Shown here: positions 10,501 through 19,550 of the stretch, in pieces | Layout: every line of letters starts with the position of its first letter | Numbering within the stretch: the first letter of the stretch is position 1 | From: Branchiostoma floridae | Lineage: Eukaryota; Chordata; Leptocardii; Amphioxiformes; Branchiostomatidae | Direction: 5' to 3' | DNA length: 21,787 bases | Assembly (NCBI RefSeq): GCF_000003815.2 | Contig: NC_049985.1 | Location: 5,004,616-5,026,402 of the forward strand | The notes under the pieces: model-generated | Told to the model about the DNA's origin: nothing | Database searches by the model: none | The model's input: only the letters and a program-made list of their open reading frames with translations | Translations under genes and position numbers: made by a program

Positions 10501-10827
10501 CCCAAATCCTGTAGCTTACAGATAGTTGCCATTAAGTTATGTTGAGGGGGATTAGACTGTTGGCAAATTCTCTGTTGTGTTCTTAATTTTTTAGCTTGAG
10601 ACTGGGCTTACAGATTGTTCTTGCTTCCTTGGGTACAGAAGCTAAAGGGAAAAGATCAGGACCTGACTCTTCTGACAGAGCTGGACCAAAGTGTGAAGAC
10701 GGACATCATGTGCTGTCCACGCGGTGTGGGTGATCAGCTGGACAAGACTGACGCCTTCCCGTTCACTGCGCCGCTGGATATCCCCTTGGCTTCAACAACA
10801 GCAACGACAACAACAAAACTGCCTTAG
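1526..10827 (+). CDS. bHLH-PAS transcription factor, CLOCK/Met-like (divergent), 13 coding exons
   Basis: I rebuilt it by splicing: 1526-1566, 1718-1873, 3313-3470, 3974-4059, 4537-4626, 5591-5705, 6048-6194, 6528-6675, 7088-7191, 7602-7743, 8801-9612, 9990-10210, 10639-10827. All phases join, giving 2409 nt and 802 residues. Residues 15-65 are acidic then basic and Ser-rich, with a PKA-like RRAAS. Residues 66-118 are the bHLH (AEKNRRDKL basic part, LDKCDVLRLAV helix 2). PAS-A is about 139-288 and PAS-B about 289-396, with RWTSRP at 380-385. A Ser/Thr/Pro-rich stretch follows (507-559), then a Gln-rich coiled coil (about 695-745). The domain order matches class I bHLH-PAS factors such as CLOCK/NPAS2, which heterodimerise and bind E-box-like DNA in the nucleus. 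The bHLH is closer by eye to insect Met/gce. The ATG has A at -3 and is the first in its frame. The gene is certain, the subfamily is not; it may be a 'bHLH-PAS orphan'. Confidence 0.9.
2459..2514 (+). repeat. Fragment of interspersed repeat shared with 8471-8526
   Basis: About 47 of 56 bases match 8471-8526, including the shared block ATCCAGGTAATAAGATA and the end CAGTTACTCAAGCA. Similarity stops sharply after CAAGCA, so this is a truncated copy. Confidence 0.7.
3066..3272. mobile_element. CGCGAA-rich MITE, copy 1
   Basis: A 203-bp non-coding element (3068-3270) with terminal inverted repeats CTGTAAATGCA / TGCATTTACAG, flanked by TA on both sides. The interior carries several GTTCGCGG / CCGCGAAC motifs in both orientations and is largely self-complementary. 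A second copy with the same ends and motifs lies at 16737-16950. TA flanks suggest a Tc1/mariner-type or similar transposase moved it. No ORF of its own. Confidence 0.85.
3313..3470 (+). other. Exon 3: basic helix-loop-helix domain (residues 66-119)
   Basis: This exon encodes the whole bHLH. The basic region reads KIRSLAEKNRRDKL, helix 1 is TSFISQLSTLLPL, the loop is ANTPDKK, and helix 2 is LDKCDVLRLAVNYLKVQ. The glutamate and the R-R of the basic region that contact E-box half-sites in this family are present (E73, R76, R77), so DNA binding looks intact. The exon starts by completing the split Arg codon from exon 2 (AG|G) and ends in phase 1 before a consensus donor GTAAGT. Its acceptor lies 40 bp downstream of a MITE. 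Confidence 0.92.
4060..4536 (+). other. Intron 4 with an internal diverged duplication
   Basis: A roughly 47-bp segment at 4331-4380 recurs at 4461-4511 (shared TAAAGTTTT, then GTCCT and AATTT at matching spacing). It looks like an old direct duplication of about 130 bp period. No gene seen. Confidence 0.45.
4627..5590 (+). other. Intron 5 (GC-AG) with decayed repeat material
   Basis: The donor is GCAAGT after CAG and the acceptor is CCTGTAG. The interior (about 4710-5240) has GC-rich edges with similar motifs (GACCGGAG and GGTTGGCGG on the left, their complements on the right), suggesting an old inverted-repeat element. Open frames here show no recognisable protein. Confidence 0.5.
5408..5490. 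repeat. Short element bounded by GTATCACA inverted ends
   Basis: GTATCACA at 5408 and TGTGATAC ending at 5490 bound 83 bp that include a hairpin, CCGACC-ATA-GGTCGG. It may be a tiny MITE; no second copy is seen here. Confidence 0.3.
5706..6527 (+). other. Introns 6 and 7 of the bHLH-PAS gene (around exon 7)
   Basis: Intron 6 (5706-6047) and intron 7 (6195-6527) are ordinary AT-rich introns with GTGAGA and GTGGGT donors. Exon 7 is 6048-6194. I see no repeat or RNA gene in them. Confidence 0.7.
6740..7030 (+). repeat. Interspersed repeat, copy 1 (intron 8)
   Basis: About 290 bp filling most of intron 8. Its right part (6883-7030) matches 9733-9884 in intron 11 over the whole length, with shared blocks CCTCAAAAT, GGAAATAG, TCTAGATTT and TTCAGGCTGGCT. 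It contains ACGGAC/GTCCGT-type motifs in both orientations. Read from the minus strand the right end starts CAGTGTTTTAGCCAGCC, like hAT-type termini. No clear target duplication, no ORF. Confidence 0.65.
7088..7743 (+). other. Exons 9-10: PAS-B domain
   Basis: Residues 314-396 complete PAS-B. MFKFGALATEIQKGS is followed by the PAS helix VDKEDLKYVSHAHSVI, then strands VFRIKRRMHLGYCHSITYVI and a terminal RWTSRPKGFLSFFSVLS. The W-x-S-R-P motif before the last strand is also found in CLOCK/NPAS2 PAS-B, the best single hint of kinship in this half. The expected 'GYxPxEVxG' helix is strongly altered (ALATEIQKGS), so PAS-B is divergent and a dimer or ligand surface may differ. Confidence 0.82.
7744..8800 (+). 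other. Intron 10 of the bHLH-PAS gene
   Basis: A 1057-bp intron between the PAS-B exon and the large regulatory exon. The first 700 bp show nothing recognisable. The last 340 bp are taken up by a foldback element that ends close to the acceptor. Confidence 0.7.
8459..8768. mobile_element. Foldback MITE-like element with 51-bp near-perfect arms
   Basis: Arms 8554-8604 and 8654-8704 are inverted copies matching at 50 of 51 positions, with a 49-nt spacer. Weaker complementarity continues outward (GTTACTCAAGCAAC on the left, GTTGCTCAAGCAA on the right minus strand). The direct repeat CTGAAATTACA occurs at 8459-8469 and 8758-8768, a candidate target duplication. The left flank (8471-8526) is the block shared with 2459-2514. 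The element is non-coding. Confidence 0.7.
8801..9612 (+). other. Exon 11: large Ser/Thr/Pro-rich regulatory exon
   Basis: At 812 bp this is by far the longest exon (residues 397-666). It begins with a short basic stretch (GRLRWKKQDKDYR) just after PAS-B, then becomes low in predicted structure and rich in Ser, Thr, Pro and Gln. Many SP and TP sites cluster in residues 507-559, fitting a phosphorylated transactivation or stability region. A DSLLRQLIES helix near residues 572-581 contains an LxxLI motif like nuclear-receptor interaction boxes. The reading frame stays open upstream through the intron to an ATG at 8691, so the exon start rests on the acceptor TTTTCTCCAG and on phase agreement with exon 10. 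Confidence 0.85.
9733..9884 (+). repeat. Interspersed repeat, copy 2 (intron 11)
   Basis: The second copy of the intron 8 element in the same orientation, ending GGCTGGCTTCAACCCTG. It lacks the left half of copy 1. Similarity is clear but with many substitutions and small indels, so the copies are old. Confidence 0.65.
9990..10827 (+). other. Exons 12-13: Gln-rich coiled coil and C-terminus
   Basis: Exon 12 encodes residues 667-740. After a Pro/Ser-rich lead it forms a long Gln-rich heptad-like helix (RINQQLAKQQRQLSQQVQQ, then YKREMQLVQNQLDLNKCIM). CLOCK and NPAS2 carry a comparable Q-rich coiled coil after PAS-B, in CLOCK linked to acetylation and repressor contacts; that role is not shown here. 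Exon 13 continues the helix with KLKGKDQDLTLLTELDQS, then a short unstructured tail ending in Thr repeats and KLP before TAG at 10825-10827. Confidence 0.85.
10211..10638 (+). other. Intron 12 of the bHLH-PAS gene
   Basis: 428 bp with donor GTACGT and acceptor GGGTACAG. No repeat or gene recognised. Confidence 0.7.
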
Positions 10828-11704
10828 ACCAATTGCTTAGACAAAGTCACAAATGAAAACGAGTTTTGGCATAAATGAGTGCTTTCTACTGTGTGTGCTC
10901 TTTCCACTAGACGGCAACTGTTGAGCGCTGTACAGCGACCATTTTCAAGTCCCTTGATCTCATACTTGGCTTATGCTGCAAGATTTAAAAGCATAATTTA
11001 ACCCCAAGCTGCTACTTGGTATACAGGTAAATACCCGGTGTGTGCCCAGTTATAAGTGGACAGCATAATAGCATCCCCAGGAAGAACAGCATTGCTTGCG
11101 TGTTGCACACAAAGCCTGTAAGTTAGGGGCATTGACCTTGTTCGTTGGTTTCAGGTCGAAGATCAGGGGTCAAACCCTAGCACTGGTGCTAAGACATGTT
11201 CTGGGCTGAAACTCTGGCAGATTTGCCAGATTAATTGTTAAAAGACGACAAAACACAAGAAATGTGAAAGAAATCTGTGTTACAAGACAACCAAAACGTG
11301 CAAAATGTGAAAACATTTTTGTTCTATACCTCCGAAATTTTGTTGAGCTATCTGTCAAACATTTGATTGCCCAGCAGTTGCAGCTTCTAGTGGAAAGGGG
11401 GTGTAACACTAACAGTGATCTGATGTACTGTATCCAGTCACCACCATGTGCCTGCATCCTGCAGAACTGGCGTGTTCTGCCAAAAGACGGATAGATTTTA
11501 TACGTCGAATAATCCAACACTGATACATACATGTGCAGATGCAGATAATGACTCAAATCAAGGGGGCAAAATTTTGTTAACTGTTATGACTGCAATACAT
11601 ATCATTGGAAAACATTCTGTCCATTTACTAAAACCACAAATATTGGCAGCAGTATTATATAGTGATACTATTTACCAAATCGAACAATATGTATTTAATT
11701 AATT

Positions 11705-11710
11705 AATAAA
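11705..11710 (+). terminator. Candidate bHLH-PAS polyadenylation signal AATAAA
   Basis: This is the first AATAAA I see after the stop at 10827, implying a 3' UTR of about 0.9 kb. It lies just before an AT microsatellite. Another AATAAA at 15060-15065 would allow a much longer UTR. Confidence 0.35.
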
Positions 11711-11712
11711 GA

Positions 11713-11716
<4 letters not shown>

Positions 11717-11767
<51 letters not shown>
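11717..11767. repeat. AT microsatellite, 51 bp
   Basis: An uninterrupted AT tract immediately after the candidate polyadenylation signal at 11705. Confidence 0.95.
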
Positions 11768-11770
<3 letters not shown>

Positions 11771-11814
11771 CATTCAGATCCTTGGATGTGTACAAAAATA
11801 CAATTAAAGAATTT

Positions 11815-11950
11815 GTAATACATATCATTCTAAAAAATATCTTTCCTTTTTCTATAACATGGCCAACAGTATAGTTGTATGTACATGTAATACAGATCAT
11901 TCTAAAAAACCATAATCTTTCCTGTTAATATAACATGGCCAACAGTATAG
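11815..11950 (+). repeat. Local tandem duplication of about 60 bp
   Basis: 11815-11874 and 11887-11950 share GTAATACA, ATCATTCTAAAAAA, ATCTTTCC and the 20-base run TATAACATGGCCAACAGTAT with small differences between them. This is a two-copy direct duplication with 72-bp spacing. Confidence 0.8.
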
Positions 11951-12189
11951 AACAATATAGTAATAATAATTGTATTTTGCATTGTTCCATCATTGTCATC
12001 ATTTATAATGCTATAATGTGGCCTACACAGAGAAGCATGCACCTAATATATATATTTAATGAATAGATGAAGCACTCAGCTGGTCTGTGGATTTGTACAA
12101 AAAGATACGATGACAGAAAAATGTATTCTTGGAAATTTATACTAATTTGGTTATACAATGTATTTTAAATGTTCTATTCCAGGGCGCAT

Positions 12190-12460
12190 GAGTATTTTTA
12201 CTAATTTTATGGAATTCAAACGAGTTTTACTGTAAGTGCTAATACATGTGATGTTTACGTAGTTGATGTGATCCACTTCTAAGAAACATGCAAATTTTGT
12301 TGTGGAATTCGGATGAGCGTGTATTCTGTAAAACACTTGTATGAATTCGTAATGTTATGTTTCTTGGTTGCGAATCATAAGAATTCTGTAAAATTTGTAT
12401 TTTCTTAGTAGAGGTTTGAATTAATTTTGTAAAATTTGTATGAATTCCATACAAGTCGTA
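12190..12460 (+). repeat. Degenerate repeats around GTATGAATTC and TTCTGTAAAA
   Basis: At least four irregularly spaced copies of a motif close to TTCTGTAAAA followed by TTGTATGAATTC occur here. The last forms a 7-bp-arm hairpin (TTGTATG-AATTC-CATACAA). It looks like a decayed tandem array. Confidence 0.4.
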
Positions 12461-12663
12461 TTAATATTAAAGGTGAAGTCCATAAAAAAATGTTTCAAAC
12501 AATGTATTTTCAAATTTTATGCATCTATATAAATTGAAAAGCAATTGATAACTAGGAAGACAAGGACTTCAAAGGAGTTCAAATGCTGGTGCCGTAACAT
12601 GACCAATTTTGGGTTAATTCATATTTTTCTTGATCCTTGTATTTTTTTTTGTCAAGTCAGAAA

Positions 12664-12698
12664 AACCGTGAGAACCAAGAAATGGAATTGGTGTGGCC
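12664..12698. repeat. Single arm of the GGCCACACC MITE family
   Basis: On the minus strand this begins GGCCACACCAATT and continues with TTTCTTGGTTC, closely matching the 34-bp arms at 17406-17439 and 17733-17766. It is followed by TTA, as in the complete copy. The opposite arm is not clear. Confidence 0.6.
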
Positions 12699-13443
12699 TT
12701 AAAATAACTAAGATTTGTCAAGTTTTCAAGTTGGCAGTGTCAAAATCTGAAGTGGAAAACATTCATGCAGGCAGCTGGGAAAGTTTGTTGATTCAGATGT
12801 GCACTCATCTGATAAATTTCGTATTGCTTTGTATCTGTTATAAGAAAACATTGAAACATTATTAATGATAATTTGTTTATATTAGAATTACCTTGGTAAA
12901 ACTGGCATTGCTCGGAGGTAAATTCGTCAATAACGAGTCTGCAATCTCTAAAGGGTATTTTGGGCAGCAGTACGGCTGGTGTCCTCATGCTCACTGAGCA
13001 ATTTTCCGAGATCAGCTGATGTGACCGAGACCCATTCAATGTAACAGAGTTGATATTCAGGTGAAAAATGCTCGACTGCCTGGTGACGTTGAAATTCCGT
13101 GACCTTTGGGCAATCAACTAATTTGTCCAATAGTCTTTGACGCCATTTTGATAGCCACCAGCTCACTGGGCAGTCTTTGCTGCATGTCCTTCACAGCCAA
13201 ATTAATACACATATCATTTGCTATGTCCACACAAACCAACATACTATTCGTAAATTTGCCTTGTATAATTTTAAGGACAATGCACCTTGAACAATGCAAT
13301 CTGATAAAGTTTTATATGTTTTGTGATTTGCTTCATCTATGTTCTCAAATGTTTGTAAATATACCTTTGTTTGGACACAACTTAATGTCATCTACAATTA
13401 TAATTTGTTAGCCATTTTCTGCACTTTTGCTACAACTATGTTG

Positions 13444-13487
13444 CTTGTTCTACTGTGATAAACATATGTTTATCACAGTAGAACAAG
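13444..13487. repeat. Perfect 44-bp palindrome
   Basis: Two 22-bp arms meet without a loop at 13465/13466; the centre is AAACATATGTTT and the outer ends are CTTGTTCTACTG and its complement. All 22 pairs match. It is not flanked by recognisable element ends. Confidence 0.95.
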
Positions 13488-14889
13488 TCATGTGCTGATA
13501 AAGCTTTCATGATGTTGAAGCTAAACGAATGATGGATTCCTTAAATGCAGTTATCGATGTGTAAATAGTATTCAATTGATGCCAATCAAATGCAAGGTGT
13601 ATCAGCACCAATAAGGAGGTTCATGATTTTAAGTTCTCATGTGCAGCAAAGTGTATTGTGGGTAATATGTCAAAGGTGAAAACCCCTGAGGCATAAGCAA
13701 GTACATGTAATTATAGGCATTATGCAATTTAGTCAATAACTTGCTGTTAATTATTCATTCCTTCTTGCTCAGTACAAGATGTTTATTGTCCAAGTGTATC
13801 AAATGGCATTGGGATCAATATGCTTTTTTTCGAACTAAGGCCAAACTATTTTCATTGCATGGATGACATCTGAACACAATTTTGGTCCGTTTAAAAAAGA
13901 ACAGTTTGGGACCATACTTAAAATCACACTGCAGCATTGAGCAAATATAAATGTGTGCTGTAAATTTAAAAGAATCATAAAAAGGACACCTATCAGTGAA
14001 GTCTTCCAAGAAATAGATGGGAAAGGAGAAGAACTGATTGTTTAGTATACCATGTTCTGTGTGTTCAGTCATTTGTTAAACCTTCCTGGCTAATTGGAAT
14101 TTTACAATGAAGCCCACTTTTGTGTGGTCAAAACTATTCTTTTTTGCATGCTCGCATCAGTTTTGGGGTGCCCAGTAGATGTCATCCATATGATCAAATC
14201 AGCATGGCGTAACTAGCAGCTGAGCTGTGCATAAAAAAAAAAAAATTATGTTATTCTTAGTTGCTTTATTAGCAATTCTTAATATCCTAGCTTCCATATT
14301 GAAAAGTTCATGTTCTGACGGGTATTTATGACATATCTACAAATTGCTGTACAGCAGATTCCTTATATAATATCAATAATCTATATAGTAAATTATTTGT
14401 TTGCCTTCAAAATATTGTTTGGATCAGGTCAGATCATTTCAAGAATAATTTTCATGCGCAAAAATGACCTATACTTAGTAATGACTTGACTTTGCATACA
14501 ATATATTGCTACTGTATTTCTGCAAAAGTTGTATTATGTCAATAATTGTATATTTGTATGTTATTATGTAGAAGTGATTTTTTTTTAAATATATGGTACA
14601 TGTAGCTAGTTACAGTCATTATATTGGTGATGGTACACATTGTCTTCAAATTGCTAGCAGTGCAACGTATTGATGCTTCTTGCTAGAACTGCTGCTGGGT
14701 CTGTACTCACATTTTCAGAGTTGATCCCAAGTCGCTGGGTGAACTCATAAGCGTCTGTGCAAACCCAGCCGATAATTGTGTTTTTCCAAGTACAGTATTA
14801 TGTGGCATTTGCCTGGCATATGCTTCCTAGGCTGCATCTTTATAATTAGATCTGATGGTTTACATGCAGTTTTCTCTATCAGTTGTTAT

Positions 14890-15020
14890 GAAAGTGCTTG
14901 TGACACCAAAATATTTGATTTTCAATGACATCAGAAGGATATCTTGTTCAAACATTTATGTTTGTTGAGTAATTGCTGTGGAATCAGGAAATGTCGCACT
15001 TTGGTGTCACAAGTTCTTTG
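14890..15020. repeat. Nested foldback
   Basis: CTTGTGACACCAAA at 14897-14910 pairs with its complement at 15000-15013, with partial pairing on both sides. The loop contains a second hairpin, CAAACAT-TT-ATGTTTG, at 14949-14964. Confidence 0.55.
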
Positions 15021-15155
15021 AAAGTCTAACTTTCTAATGTATGGCCAGGAGAAGTATGAAATAAATACAGGCTGGTCTAGTAGATCTACATGCACCTGCA
15101 TTTTTTATGTTGTATGATTGTTTCCTTTTTTGGAGTCTCATAACACTGACTAGAG

Positions 15156-15211
15156 TCAGGCTAAACCCAGGCTGCTGAACCTTATGTCAGCTTGAGCTAG
15201 TTTTAGCCTGA
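15156..15211. repeat. 10-bp inverted repeat TCAGGCTAAA
   Basis: TCAGGCTAAA at 15156-15165 pairs exactly with TTTAGCCTGA at 15202-15211 across a 36-nt loop. It may be a decayed foldback. Confidence 0.4.
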
Positions 15212-15924
15212 TCACATGCACCGCAAACTGAAGGTATTCTTGGAATAGATGAGCCTTGGTTGTACAAAATTTTGCTGTCTTGTAATACAGAAGAGACTGT
15301 CCTAGATGCTAGTAGGTGATTGATGATCACAGCCTGATGAAAATTCTACGACGTCAAAATTGACAATCTATGAGGAACGTGAGTATGCCATTACCGCTAG
15401 AGCAGATGATGCTAGAGCAAACGAAATCTTATTATACTGGACGTAATACCTCTACCAGTGAGGCTATTAAACGTGGTTACTTCACTATCAATGAAACAGA
15501 CTTCTGTTCTAATATTCTAAACTCTATAAGTGTCCAGACTTTCCAACTGTTGGTTAATGACACCTCGACAAATCACAGTATCACTTGAGTTGATCACACT
15601 ATTTTGTTTGGGCACAAGTATGTAACTGCACAGTCCAGACAAAACACATTCAGCAATGTGGTAATGCTCCTCATCAACATTTTATTTCTTTCAAAATGAA
15701 CAATGTTGCTTGTTACAAGTTTTCATCTGTATCACTGTGGTGCTGACAACAGCAGGTACGTAATACTTACATATGATTAAGCAAAAACATACTACTAGTA
15801 TTAGTCAATACATAATAACAAAAAAACAAACATGACACCCATGCATACACAATACATCTGTCTGTTCTCACCCTTGGCTAAAACTGTAGCAAAAAGTGTA
15901 TGTTTCTCCTAACATTTTGTCTTT

Positions 15925-15930
15925 TTTATT
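15925..15930 (-). terminator. Candidate RBX1 polyadenylation signal AATAAA
   Basis: On the minus strand AATAAA occurs 156 bases after the RBX1 stop codon (TTTATT on the plus strand). It is the first canonical hexamer downstream and implies a short 3' UTR. A second one is at 15681-15686. Confidence 0.4.
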
Positions 15931-16085
15931 TTTGGAACTCCCAAGTTTTTTTTTTTTAACCAGTGTAACTGACAGAGGTCTTCAAGAGTATGTACATAAA
16001 CATATAGTTTACATGTAGTATATACTGTCTAACAACTGCTAGCATCCTTCCTCCAACTCAAAGATGTTTCTCCATAGACCCATCT

Positions 16086-19023
<2,938 letters not shown>

Positions 19024-19550
19024 TTTCTGAGTTCTTCTTCACGCTTTTTCTACAGGACAATCCAAGCTTACTTATGGGGGTGCCTTGAGTTCTTTTCCAA
19101 AGACCTTTACAACAGTTCATAATTGTCTATAAAACGTAATCAATTAGAAATATATATGATAGAGTTTATAAACTCTATTTGTGTTGTATGACATAATATG
19201 ACTTTTAGAGTAGTTTTTCATTGTCTTTTTACACTAAAATCCTAATTTGACACCCCTAATATGTGTATGGCTTAGTCCTAATGACAAGGCAAAAAATAAA
19301 GACTTTCACTCTGGATTGGAACCGTCCTGAGTATGGAACTGCACAAACTTATGATCAAAATGATAAGCAGGTAATAATCTAGTTGTAACTTGCGGGTATT
19401 TTTATCTATTTTTTCAAACTGAACCCCATCTTCTCCCCTGAAAATCTGGTAAAGGGATCATTTAAGTTGTCCCGAGCATGTAAATGAGTACTAAGTTGTC
19501 CCGAGAATATTAAAGAGATGCATGCAAATAACTATGAATGCATCAAGAAG
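19024..19550. other. RBX1 upstream region
   Basis: The region between the RBX1 start codon and the minisatellite has no TATA box or GC island that I can see. A 13-bp direct repeat AAGTTGTCCCGAG occurs twice (about 19467-19506), and an ATGCAAAT octamer, the POU-factor motif, lies at 19522-19529 at the array edge. No other gene seen. Confidence 0.4.

Larger units (their letters stand above)
10828..16085. other. Non-coding region between the convergent genes
   Basis: 5.26 kb separates the stop codons of the bHLH-PAS gene (plus) and RBX1 (minus), so it holds both 3' UTRs and the spacer. It is AT-rich and contains an AT microsatellite, a local duplication, degenerate GAATTC-containing repeats, one arm of a MITE, a 44-bp palindrome and several hairpins. 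I found no convincing protein-coding exon, tRNA or rRNA. Confidence 0.6.

Noticed and set aside
13444-13487. microRNA hairpin
   Set aside because: The palindrome has no loop, so it cannot form the usual precursor. The TATCACAG resemblance to miR-2 is likely coincidental.
15370-15588. 72-residue open frame starting MRNVSMPLPLEQ
   Set aside because: No recognisable domain, no good splice or promoter context, and it lies in the convergent 3' region. Length is within chance for this AT content.
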